A stretch of 11,063 nucleotides of DNA. It comes from Massilia sp. Its GTDB lineage: Bacteria > Pseudomonadota > Gammaproteobacteria > Burkholderiales > Burkholderiaceae_D. Location of the stretch: NCBI GenBank assembly GCA_003520365.1, contig DOUW01000535.1, positions 306-11,368 on the forward strand, read 5' to 3'. Positions within the stretch are counted from its first letter, which is position 1. Every line of letters starts with the position of its first letter. The notes under the pieces were generated by a model, which saw only the letters and a program-made list of their open reading frames with translations, ran no database searches and was not told where the DNA came from. Position numbers and translations under genes: made by a program. Positions 1-5,885 of the stretch are shown piece after piece.

Positions 1-778
1 GTCCGGTGAACGGCAGGCTGGCCAGGAAGCCGCCGACGATCACGGTCAGCACCGGCAGGATCCAGGAAGCCAGCACCAGCAGCAGGCTGCGAATGCCCTG
101 CACGATGGCCGGGCGCACGTCGGTCAGGTGCAGGGCGCTGGAGAAGGCGAACGCCGTCGCCGGGATGGCAAACCAGGGTTCGCGGACCAGGTCGTCGAGA
201 AAATCGATGTTGACCAGCTTGAAGAGCTGGGCGCCCAGCATCAGGGCCGCCCAGGCGATGCCGACGAACAGGCCGCTGAAGGCCAACTGCACGCCGAGCT
301 TCCAGCCGATCTCGAAATGGGTGGCGTAAGTGGCGATGCGGCGCCGGTCGCGCGCGCCGGACAGCACCAGCACATGGGCGATGAACATGCCGGCGGCGAG
401 GACGAAGCAGAACGCGGTCGAGGGCATGGCCACGCGCGAGCCGCGTTCCACGTTCGCTTGCGCACCCATGCGCCAGATGTCGTAGACGGCCAGCGCGGCG
501 ATCAGGGCGGCGGCCAGCAGCACCCACTGCAGCAACTGGCGCCGCGTCAGGTGCCCGAGGCCGCTGACCAGGATGACAGGGCAAAACAGCGACGCCAAGA
601 GCAGCGGCGAGAACAGCAGGGGTGCGGTGGCGGGCCAGACGTTATTGTCGGCCACCAGGTAGAGCACGTAGAGCACCAGACCCTGGAGCAGGCCGATGCC
701 GGTGCGCAGGAGCGCGATGCGCGGGGTGACGAGGGATTCCAGCATTGGCGTGACGCCGGCTTGCGCGGCTGCTTGCAT
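1..778 (-). CDS. DUF4153-like multi-pass membrane protein, N-terminal part (cut by window edge)
   Basis: Reading leftwards from the ATG at 778-776 there is an open frame of 259 codons with no stop before the window edge, so the C-terminus is missing. The start is supported by GGAG (786-789 on the complement) 7 nt upstream. A second Met at codon 12 has no comparable site. The translation is strongly hydrophobic, with likely membrane segments near residues 22-42, 52-74, 83-102, 118-140, 162-184 and 228-256. The stretch HLTDVRPAIVQGIRSLLLVL (217-236) followed by SWILPVLTV resembles what I remember of the DUF4153 family. That is pattern memory, not a search. The function of the family is unknown to me, and an inner-membrane location is inferred. 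The gene lies 115 bp downstream of lysA on the same strand and may have its own promoter. Confidence is high that it is a gene and moderate for the family. Confidence 0.75.
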   Translation of the reverse strand, partial: MQAAAQAGVTPMLESLVTPRIALLRTGIGLLQGLVLYVLYLVADNNVWPATAPLLFSPLLLASLFCPVILVSGLGHLTRRQLLQWVLLAAALIAALAVYDIWRMGAQANVERGSRVAMPSTAFCFVLAAGMFIAHVLVLSGARDRRRIATYATHFEIGWKLGVQLAFSGLFVGIAWAALMLGAQLFKLVNIDFLDDLVREPWFAIPATAFAFSSALHLTDVRPAIVQGIRSLLLVLASWILPVLTVIVGGFLASLPFTG

Positions 779-785
779 CGACAGG

Positions 786-805
786 CTCCAGTTGTTGAAC
801 TGGAG
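786..805 (-). promoter_or_regulatory. Hairpin containing the Shine-Dalgarno site of the DUF4153-like gene
   Basis: CTCCAGTT (786-793) and AACTGGAG (798-805) are perfect complements around a 4-nt loop. In the leftward transcript the 3' arm contains GGAG, the best SD for the start at 778. In a transcript that includes both arms, the SD would therefore be fully base-paired. The pairing and spacing are seen directly; a regulatory effect is inferred. Confidence 0.5.
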
Positions 806-806
806 A

Positions 807-814
807 ATATTATC
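807..814 (-). promoter_or_regulatory. Possible -10 element upstream of the DUF4153-like gene
   Basis: The leftward strand reads TGATAATAT. It can be taken as GATAAT (814-809) or as an extended -10 of the form TGnTAATAT (TAATAT at 812-807). No good -35 box lies 16-18 nt upstream; the best is about 3/6. A start about 7 nt downstream, near 802, would fall inside the 5' arm of the 786-805 hairpin and would leave the SD mostly unpaired. Weak evidence. Confidence 0.25.
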
Positions 815-845
815 ATTCCGCCAAGCAGGGGTGTTGCGATTTGCG

Positions 846-872
846 GCGCCGCCCGCATGGCACGGGCGGCGC
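846..872 (-). terminator. GC-rich hairpin after lysA, terminator-like without a U tract
   Basis: GCGCCGCCCG (846-855) and CGGGCGGCGC (863-872) form a perfect 10-bp stem with a 7-nt loop, starting 21 bp downstream of the lysA stop. On the leftward strand it is followed by CGCAAATCGC rather than a run of T, so it is not a classical intrinsic terminator. It could stabilise the 3' end of the lysA message or work with Rho. Confidence 0.45.
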
Positions 873-893
873 ATCGACAGCATGGGACGCTGT

Positions 894-2171
894 TTATTTC
901 AGCATCGACTCCAGCGCATACAACTCTTCCGGCGTCTCGCGCCGGCGCACCAGGTGCATTTGCTCGCCGTCGACGATGACCTCGGCGGCGCGGCCGCGCG
1001 TGTTGTAATTCGAGGCCATGGTCATGCCGTAGGCGCCGGCGGTCATCACCGCCAGCAGGTCGCCCGGCGCGACCGCCAGTGCGCGGTCGCGCGCCAGCCA
1101 GTCGCCCGATTCGCAGACCGGGCCGACGATGTCGTAGACGACCTTGCCGCCTTCGCGCGGCGCCACCGGCTGCACGCCCATCCAGGCGCCGTACAGGGTC
1201 GGGCGCATCAGGTCGTTCATGGCGGCGTCGACGATGCAGAAGCTCTTCTCTTCGCCCGGCTTCAGGAATTCGATGGACGTCAGCAGCACGCCGGTGTCGG
1301 CGACGATCGAGCGGCCCGGCTCGAAGATCACCTTGATCGGACGGCCGTCGTGGCGTTCGGCGCGCCAGGCGTCGATGCGGGCGAACAGGCGGCCGAGGTA
1401 GTCGCCGACCGGCACCGGCGGCTTGTCGCCTTCCGCGCCGTAGTCGACGCCGATGCCGCCGCCGATGTCGAGGTGGTGCACATGGATGCCTTCGGCGTGC
1501 AGGGTGTCGATCAGCTCGATCAGTTTGTCGAGCGCTTCGAGCAGCGGGGCGTCGTCGAGCAGCTGCGAGCCGATGTGGCAGTCGATGCCGACCACGTCCA
1601 GGTGCGGCAGCGCGCTTGCTGCGCGGTAGGTCGCCAGCGCGTCGTCGAAGGCGACGCCGAACTTGTTGGCCTTCAGGCCGGTGGCAATGTAGGGGTGGGT
1701 CTTGGCGTCGACGTTCGGGTTCACGCGCAGCGAGACCGGTGCGCGCTTGCCCATGCTGCCGGCCACCTCGTTCAGGCGGTGCAGCTCGGGGATCGATTCG
1801 ACGTTGAAGCACAAAATGTTCTTTTCCAGCGCCAGGCGCATCTCGGCGACGGTCTTGCCCACGCCCGAGAAGATGACCTTGCCCGGGTCGCCGCCGGCGG
1901 CGATCACGCGCAGCAGTTCGCCGCCCGAGACGATGTCGAAGCCCGCGCCTTCGCGCGCCAGCAGGTCGAGGATGGCCAGGTTCGAGTTGGCCTTCATCGC
2001 ATAGCAGACCAGGGCGTCGCGGCCCGCGCAGGCATCGGCGTAGGCGGCGAAGTTCTGCAGCAGGGCCGATTTCGAGTAGACGTAGGTCGGGGTGCCGAAG
2101 GCTTCGGCGACGCGGGACAATGGGGTGCTTTCGGCGTGCAGGACGCCGTCTTGGTACGAGAAATGCGACAT
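894..2171 (-). CDS. lysA: Diaminopimelate decarboxylase
   Basis: LysA is the cytoplasmic PLP enzyme that decarboxylates meso-diaminopimelate to L-lysine, the last step of lysine synthesis. The 425-residue length is normal for the family. The N-terminal alanine-racemase-like barrel carries the PLP lysine K60 in YAMKAN, HIGSQ at 199-203, the glycine-rich phosphate loop GGGIG at 237-241 and EPGRS at 284-288. The C-terminal beta domain carries CESGD at 353-357, whose cysteine and glutamate complete the active site across the dimer, and Y381 in GAYG. The start at 2171 gives the usual N-terminus (MSHFSYQDG). It has no clear SD, but the lptM stop is only 4 bp upstream, so translation is probably coupled to lptM. 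A hairpin follows the gene at 846-872. No broken or missing key residue was seen. Confidence 0.97.
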   Translation of the reverse strand: MSHFSYQDGVLHAESTPLSRVAEAFGTPTYVYSKSALLQNFAAYADACAGRDALVCYAMKANSNLAILDLLAREGAGFDIVSGGELLRVIAAGGDPGKVIFSGVGKTVAEMRLALEKNILCFNVESIPELHRLNEVAGSMGKRAPVSLRVNPNVDAKTHPYIATGLKANKFGVAFDDALATYRAASALPHLDVVGIDCHIGSQLLDDAPLLEALDKLIELIDTLHAEGIHVHHLDIGGGIGVDYGAEGDKPPVPVGDYLGRLFARIDAWRAERHDGRPIKVIFEPGRSIVADTGVLLTSIEFLKPGEEKSFCIVDAAMNDLMRPTLYGAWMGVQPVAPREGGKVVYDIVGPVCESGDWLARDRALAVAPGDLLAVMTAGAYGMTMASNYNTRGRAAEVIVDGEQMHLVRRRETPEELYALESMLK

Positions 2172-2175
2172 GTGC

Positions 2176-2421
2176 TTATTGTGCGGGGGCGGGTGAGGAT
2201 TGTTCTTGCTGCTTCGTTGCCGGGGCCGGGCGGGCCTGGGCCTGCTTGTCCGGCATCGCGGCCGGCGTGCTCATCGCCGGGGTGCTGGACAGCGTGGCGT
2301 TCGCGGGCTTGGCCGGCGGGGTAGGCATGTAGAGCGGGCCGGTCTGGCCGCAGCCGGACAGCGCGGACGCGGCGAGAGTGACGAACGCGGCGGCTGGAAG
2401 AAGCGCGATGGGTGACTTCAC
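2176..2421 (-). CDS. lptM: LPS translocon maturation lipoprotein LptM (YifL-like)
   Basis: An 81-residue lipoprotein: short charged start (MKSP), hydrophobic signal peptide, lipobox ALSGC with the modified cysteine at position 24, then the family hallmark CGQTGPLYMP at 24-33 and a low-complexity Pro/Ala/Gln tail. In E. coli LptM is known to bind the LptD translocon at the outer membrane and help its disulfide maturation. That role is transferred here by similarity. The lptM-lysA order is common in proteobacteria and the two genes are 4 bp apart. The start is a GTG at 2421, chosen because it gives a compact signal peptide. It lacks a convincing SD. A second in-frame GTG at 2433 would add four residues (MILI) and also lacks a well-placed SD. 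The start is therefore less certain than the gene itself. Confidence 0.88.
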   Translation of the reverse strand: MKSPIALLPAAAFVTLAASALSGCGQTGPLYMPTPPAKPANATLSSTPAMSTPAAMPDKQAQARPAPATKQQEQSSPAPAQ

Positions 2422-2460
2422 GATTAGAATCACGGTTTGATTAAGACCTTGGAGTGTAGC
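2422..2460. promoter_or_regulatory. 39-bp divergent gap between lptM and cyaY, with the cyaY SD
   Basis: GGAG at 2451-2454 lies 6 nt before the cyaY ATG and fixes that start. The gap is too short for two separate promoters, so promoter elements must overlap the opposite gene. A weak rightward candidate is GTGACT (2412-2417) and TTTGAT (2436-2441), 18 nt apart and 4/6 each. Leftward, TACACT (2459-2454) and CTTAAT (2447-2442) are weak -10 candidates without good -35 boxes. Confidence 0.35.
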
Positions 2461-2790
2461 ATGACCGAAACCGAATTTTTGGACCTGGCCGAATCGACGC
2501 TGGACCGCATCGAAACCTGCTTCGACAACCTGAACGACCAGGACGTCATCGATGTCGAATGCAAGCGCAGCGGCAACGTGCTCGAGATCGAGTTCATCGA
2601 CAACGGTTCGAAGATCATCATCAACAGCCAGGCCCCGCTGCAGGAAATGTGGGTGGCGGCGCGCGCCGGCGGCTATCACTACAAGCGCGTCGGCGACGAG
2701 TGGAGGAATACCCGCGACGATACGGAACTCTACATGGCGCTGTCGGACCTGGCCACGCAGCAGGGTGGGGCGCCGGTCAAGCTGGGGTAA
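2461..2790 (+). CDS. cyaY: Iron donor protein CyaY (bacterial frataxin)
   Basis: CyaY is a small cytosolic frataxin that binds iron and modulates IscS-dependent iron-sulfur cluster assembly. The 109 residues match the normal family length. Helix 1 (about 2-23) is acidic (E2, E5, D8, E11, D15, E18, D22), as expected for the iron-binding ridge. The beta-sheet core follows, with LEIEFIDNGSKIIINSQAPL (41-60) and EMWVAARAGGYHYKR (62-76), the most conserved frataxin stretch including W64. The helix TELYMALSDLATQ closes the fold. The ATG at 2461 has GGAG 6 nt upstream; an in-frame upstream ATG at 2437 has no such site. The last 20 codons are duplicated downstream at 2964-3023, but this copy is complete. 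It faces mrcA convergently and diverges from lptM. Confidence 0.96.
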   Translation: MTETEFLDLAESTLDRIETCFDNLNDQDVIDVECKRSGNVLEIEFIDNGSKIIINSQAPLQEMWVAARAGGYHYKRVGDEWRNTRDDTELYMALSDLATQQGGAPVKLG

Positions 2791-2938
2791 GTGCAGCTCG
2801 GGGTTGTAGGGTGGGTTCTTGAACCCACGCTGTACCCCGGCGGCATGTCGAAATGAAATTCTCTGCGATCGTGGGCGCGTCGCGGATGCTGTGCGGTTTG
2901 CGAGCGCTCTAGCGCGTGGGTTCGAGAACCCACCCTAC
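2731..2938 (+). repeat. Direct repeat, copy A (208 bp): cyaY tail plus BIME
   Basis: This stretch matches 2964-3171 with no gaps and a constant 233-bp offset. It starts at a TAC codon in cyaY, 19 codons before the stop, and ends at the CCCTAC foot of an inverted REP. I count 11 mismatches in 208 (about 95% identity), at 2792, 2831, 2836, 2854, 2857, 2870, 2872, 2879, 2898, 2911 and 2912. The 60 bp of coding tail are identical, and ten of the mismatches fall in the 85 bp between the two palindromes. Confidence 0.95.
2806..2938. mobile_element. BIME-like pair of inverted REP palindromes, unit 1
   Basis: A 24-bp repeat at 2806-2829 begins with GTAG. It then forms a palindrome of GTGGGTTC (2811-2818), a TT loop and GAACCCAC (2821-2828). 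The same 24-bp repeat, with TC for TT in the loop, lies inverted at 2915-2938, ending in CCTAC on the plus strand. A GTAG foot next to a hairpin, arranged as an inverted pair, is the layout known for REP/BIME elements mobilised by RAYT (TnpA-REP) transposases. No such transposase is in this window, so movement in trans is inferred. The 85 bp between the palindromes show no gene. Confidence 0.7.
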
Positions 2939-2950
2939 GTTCCGGGTTTT

Positions 2951-2959
2951 GTAGGGTGG
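2951..2959 (+). repeat. Truncated third REP (GTAG foot) at the duplication joint
   Basis: GTAGGGTGG matches the first nine bases of the REP repeats at 2806 and 3039, then the sequence runs through ACTG straight into the second copy of the cyaY tail. It lies 12 bp after the first BIME. The simplest reading is a REP cut by the event that made the duplication. At 9 bp, chance cannot be excluded on length alone, but the position is suggestive. Confidence 0.5.
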
Positions 2960-2960
2960 A

Positions 2961-3023
2961 CTGTACATGGCGCTGTCGGACCTGGCCACGCAGCAGGGTG
3001 GGGCGCCGGTCAAGCTGGGGTAA
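2961..3023 (+). pseudogene. Duplicated 3' fragment of cyaY
   Basis: From CTG at 2961 the reading frame repeats the last 21 codons of CyaY (LYMALSDLATQQ... to the TAA at 3021-3023). The first codon differs silently (CTC to CTG) and the following 60 bp are identical. There is no upstream cyaY sequence, so this is a tail fragment and not a second gene. An internal ATG at 2967 could start an 18-residue peptide; the GGTGG upstream is a poor SD and I do not call it a gene. Confidence 0.85.
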
Positions 3024-3171
3024 GCGCAGCTCGGGGTTGTAGGGTGGGTTCTTGAACCCACGCCGTACTCCGGCGGCATGTCGAAACGAGATTCTCTGCG
3101 ATGGCGGGCGCATCGCGGATGCTGTGCGGTGTGCGAGCGCTCTGCCGCGTGGGTTCGAGAACCCACCCTAC
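2964..3171 (+). repeat. Direct repeat, copy B (208 bp): cyaY tail plus BIME
   Basis: This is the second copy of 2731-2938, separated from it by 25 bp (2939-2963) that hold a truncated REP. The right edge is sharp: after CCCTAC at 3166-3171 the copies diverge (GTTCC after copy A, AAAAC after copy B). The joint on the left is also sharp, sharing only ACT with the cyaY sequence before copy A. Confidence 0.95.
3039..3171. mobile_element. BIME-like pair of inverted REP palindromes, unit 2
   Basis: This is the second unit of the pair at 2806-2938. The GTAG-footed palindrome is at 3039-3062 and its inverted partner at 3148-3171. Both 24-bp palindromes are identical to those in unit 1, while the 85 bp between them differ at ten positions. 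The sequence has no credible coding capacity. Confidence 0.7.
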
Positions 3172-3187
3172 AAAACTACCAAAGCGA

Positions 3188-3232
3188 TGAAAGAATATTT
3201 CATTCAGCGATGCCTTCTGAAATATTCTTTCA
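3188..3232. repeat. Perfect 15-bp A/T-rich inverted repeat beside the mrcA stop
   Basis: TGAAAGAATATTTCA (3188-3202) and TGAAATATTCTTTCA (3218-3232) are exact reverse complements around a 15-nt loop, 12 bp from the mrcA stop codon. Each arm is itself nearly palindromic (TGAAA...TTTCA). It could act as a transcription terminator or mRNA 3'-end stem for mrcA, but no T run follows on either strand and the stem is unusually A/T-rich for this genome. It could also be a cruciform or a protein-binding site. Confidence 0.6.
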
Positions 3233-3244
3233 CGCGAACGTCAA

Positions 3245-5584
3245 TCAGAACAACTCGTTCCGCACCGCGTCCTGCGCCTTCTGCTGGGCCGGCGGTGGCG
3301 GCGCACCGACGTCGAGCGACTGCACGCCGGTGCCCGGCGGGTTCTCGGCGTAGTAATAATCCCCATCCATCATGATCAGCCCCGGCGGTGCTTCGCGCTC
3401 TTCCACCGGCACGCCTTTCAGCGCGGTCTGCATGTAGCCGATCCAGATCGGCAGGGCCAGGCCGCCGCCGGTCTCGCGGTTGCCCAGGTTCTTCGGCTGG
3501 TCGTAGCCCATCCAGGCGATGCCGACCAGCTTCGGCTGGTAGCCGGCGAACCAGGCGTCGATCGAGTCGTTGGTGGTGCCGGTCTTGCCGGCGATGTCGG
3601 GGCGCTTCAGGGCTTGCTGCGCTTTGGCAGCGGTGCCGTAGCGCGCCACGTCACGCAGCATCGAGTCCATCAGGAAGGCGTTGCGCGCATCGATCACGCG
3701 GTTCGCCTCGACGCCGGCGCGTTCCGGACGCGCTTCCGACAGCACCTTGCCCGAGCTGTCCGTCACCTTCGAGATCAGGTACGGGCTGACGCGGTAGCCG
3801 CCGTTGGCGAAGACCGCGTAGGCGCCGGCCATCTGCAGCGGCGTGGTGGCGCCGGCGCCCAGGGCCAGGGTCAGGTAGGGCGGGTTGCGTTCCGGGTCGA
3901 AGCCGAAGCGGGTCGCGAATTCCTGGCCGTAGCGTGCGCCGATGCGGTTCAGGATGCGGATCGAGACCATGTTCTTCGACTTGGTCAGGCCGCGCCGCAT
4001 CGTCATCGGGCCTTCGTACTTGTTGTCGTAGTTCTTCGGTTCCCAAGGCTGGCCGCCGGTCTGGCCGGCGTCGAACGAGATCGGGGCGTCGTTCACCAGG
4101 GTCGAGGGCGACAGGCCGCGCTCGAGCGAAGCCGCGTAGATGAAGGGCTTGAACGAGGAGCCCGGCTGGCGCCAGGCCTGGGTCACGTGGTTGAATTTAT
4201 TCCGGTTGTAGTCGAAGCCGCCGACCAGGGCCTTGATCGCGCCGTCCTCGGTGCTGGCGGCGACAAACGCCGATTCGACCGCCGGCATCTGCGTGATCTT
4301 CCAGTCCGCGCCGCCTTCCTGCATGACGCGGATCAGCGCGCCGCGGCGGATGCGGCGGTTCGGCGCCGCCTTGCTTGATAACCAGTTCGAGGCGAAGGAC
4401 AGGCCCTTGCCGGTGATCTTGATTTCCTCGCCCGAGGCCAGCACCGCGGTGACGCTCGACGGCGACGCCTGCAGCACGACGGCGGCGACGATGTCGTCGC
4501 TGTCGGGCTTCTCGGCCAGTTCGGCCTCGATCGCCTCGTCGGCTTCGGTCTTGTCGTTCGGGATATCGATGTAGGACTCCGGACCGCGGTAGGGGTGGCG
4601 GCGCTCGTAGTCCATCACGCCGCGGCGCACCGCGAGGTAGGCCGCGTCCTGGTCGGCCTTGGTGATCGTGGTGAACACGTTCAGGCCGCGGGTGTAGGTG
4701 TCTTCCTTGAATTGTTCGTAGACCAGCTGGCGCGCCATCTCGGCCACGTACTCGGCGTGCACGCCGAAAGCGGTGCTGTCCGACTTGATCTTCAGTTCCT
4801 CGTTCTTCGCCTGCTCGAACTGGGCGTCGGTGATGTAGCCCAGCGAATGCATGCGCTGCAGGATGTACTGCTGGCGCGTGCGGGCGCGGGTCGGGTTCAC
4901 CACCGGGTTGTAGGCAGATGGGGCCTTCGGCAGGCCGGCCAGCATGGCCGCTTCGGCCACGCTGATGTCGCGCAGGTCCTTGCCGAAGTAGATCTGGGCC
5001 GCCGACTGGAAGCCGAAGGCGCGCTGGCCCAGGTAAATCTGGTTCATGTAGACCTCGAGGATCTGGTCCTTGGTCAGGTTCTTCTCGATCTTCCAGGCCA
5101 GCAGCGCCTCGTAGGCCTTGCGCTTGAGGGTCTGTTCGCTCGACAGGAAGAAATTCCTCGCGACCTGCTGCGTGATGGTCGAAGCGCCCTGGCGCGAGCC
5201 GCTGGTCGCGTTGTGCAGGGCCGCGCGCAGGATGCCCATGTAGTCGACGCCGCCGTGCTGGTAGAAGCGGTCGTCCTCGATCGAGAGCACGGCCTTCTTC
5301 ATGACGTCGGGGATGTCCTTGAAGCGCACCAGGGTGCGGCGTTCCTCGCCGAACTCGCCGATCAGGACGTTATCGGCCGTGAAGATCCGCAGCGGCATCT
5401 TCGGACGGTAGTCGGTGATGGTGTCGAGCGCCGGCAGGTTCGGGTAGGCCATCGCCAGCGCGAACACCACCAGCAGCACGCCCGTGAGGGCCAGGCCGGC
5501 GACGGCGCCGAAGGCCCACAGGACCAGGCGCTTGGCGCCAGATTTCTTCGGGGAAGAGGACTTCAAATCGGATTGGGATTTCAT
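3245..5584 (-). CDS. mrcA: Penicillin-binding protein 1A (bifunctional transglycosylase/transpeptidase)
   Basis: A class A PBP that polymerises lipid II into glycan strands and crosslinks them in the periplasm. The 779 residues fit the family. Order: cytoplasmic Lys-rich N-terminus (1-19), membrane anchor about 20-46, GT51 glycosyltransferase domain about 60-235 with catalytic E103 in EDDRFYQHGGVD and GASTITQQ at 133-140, an OB-like insert roughly 300-430, and a transpeptidase domain. That last domain carries SSFK (nucleophile S476, K479), SKN at 536-538 and KTG at 667-669. All expected catalytic residues are present. The C-terminus is a short Pro/Gln-rich tail. The ATG at 5584 gives a proper cytoplasmic head; its SD is weak (GTGAG). 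A perfect TATAAT lies upstream at 5616-5611. It diverges from pilM, as in many beta- and gammaproteobacteria, and converges on cyaY. Confidence 0.97.
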   Translation of the reverse strand: MKSQSDLKSSSPKKSGAKRLVLWAFGAVAGLALTGVLLVVFALAMAYPNLPALDTITDYRPKMPLRIFTADNVLIGEFGEERRTLVRFKDIPDVMKKAVLSIEDDRFYQHGGVDYMGILRAALHNATSGSRQGASTITQQVARNFFLSSEQTLKRKAYEALLAWKIEKNLTKDQILEVYMNQIYLGQRAFGFQSAAQIYFGKDLRDISVAEAAMLAGLPKAPSAYNPVVNPTRARTRQQYILQRMHSLGYITDAQFEQAKNEELKIKSDSTAFGVHAEYVAEMARQLVYEQFKEDTYTRGLNVFTTITKADQDAAYLAVRRGVMDYERRHPYRGPESYIDIPNDKTEADEAIEAELAEKPDSDDIVAAVVLQASPSSVTAVLASGEEIKITGKGLSFASNWLSSKAAPNRRIRRGALIRVMQEGGADWKITQMPAVESAFVAASTEDGAIKALVGGFDYNRNKFNHVTQAWRQPGSSFKPFIYAASLERGLSPSTLVNDAPISFDAGQTGGQPWEPKNYDNKYEGPMTMRRGLTKSKNMVSIRILNRIGARYGQEFATRFGFDPERNPPYLTLALGAGATTPLQMAGAYAVFANGGYRVSPYLISKVTDSSGKVLSEARPERAGVEANRVIDARNAFLMDSMLRDVARYGTAAKAQQALKRPDIAGKTGTTNDSIDAWFAGYQPKLVGIAWMGYDQPKNLGNRETGGGLALPIWIGYMQTALKGVPVEEREAPPGLIMMDGDYYYAENPPGTGVQSLDVGAPPPPAQQKAQDAVRNELF

Positions 5585-5610
5585 GCTGACTCACAGTGTT
5601 GATCCATCTC

Positions 5611-5616
5611 ATTATA
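5611..5616 (-). promoter_or_regulatory. Candidate -10 box of the mrcA promoter
   Basis: The leftward strand carries a perfect TATAAT 26 nt before the mrcA ATG, giving an expected start near 5604 and a leader of about 20 nt. No good -35 box is seen 16-18 nt upstream (CCGTCA at 15 nt matches 3/6), so activity may need an activator or an alternative contact. Confidence 0.45.
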
Positions 5617-5762
5617 AGACAGGGACTTTTGTGACGGTACGAACTCAACCGGACAACCCGGCGGAATCTGCCTTTCATGACGATCCGACAAGGGGTGTGT
5701 ACAAGGCGCTATCGAGTGTGGCATGCGCGCGCCGGATTGTAATGTTCCAGTGCAGAAATATC

Positions 5763-5791
5763 TTGTCGGTACGCATCCTTATTGCTACGAT
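5763..5791 (+). promoter_or_regulatory. Candidate sigma-70 promoter of pilMNOPQ
   Basis: TTGTCG (5763-5768) and TACGAT (5786-5791) are separated by exactly 17 nt, each matching 4/6 of the consensus. Transcription would begin near 5798, leaving about 120 nt of leader before the pilM start. This is the best spaced pair in the gap on the plus strand. Confidence 0.4.
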
Positions 5792-5885
5792 TTAATGCAG
5801 TGCCTCATATATGTGCAGCAAGTCATGCTGACACAGGCAGTTTGTTCAACATGACACTCCCCCGCGCGGGCGTTCAATAAATCGT

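Noticed and set aside
1..778. Other open frames in the first 980 bases (6-329 and 128-979 on plus, 241-465 on minus)
   Set aside because: They conflict with the membrane-protein frame, which has a good SD, continuous membrane segments and a family-like motif.
696..2324. Long plus-strand open frame opposite lysA
   Set aside because: It is a shadow of lysA in a GC-rich genome: composition is dominated by Ala, Arg, Val and His, it has no domain pattern, and lysA is unambiguous.
2967..3023. Eighteen-residue peptide gene in the duplicated cyaY tail
   Set aside because: The ATG is simply an internal CyaY methionine; the upstream bases form a poor SD and come from a truncated REP.
2731..3171. Possible CRISPR array
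   Set aside because: Only two long copies, coding sequence in the repeat and paired palindromes; no regular short repeats and spacers.
2819..3375. Two similar open frames reading through the BIME units (2819-3055 and 3052-3375)
   Set aside because: They exist because the units are duplicated and GC-rich. Most differences between the copies change the amino acid, there is no credible SD, and the frames cross palindromes. The minus-strand frames over the same region (2730-3166) are equally artefactual.
5718..5740. Sigma-54-type promoter upstream of pilM (TGGCAT near 5719)
   Set aside because: The -24-like TGGCAT is not followed by a TTGCA-type -12 box at the right distance.
5581..5832. TCATGCTGAC occurring at 5581-5590 and 5823-5832 as a possible paired operator
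   Set aside because: A 10-base direct repeat with one copy over the mrcA start codon is not enough to claim an operator. Spacing (242 bp) gives no extra support.
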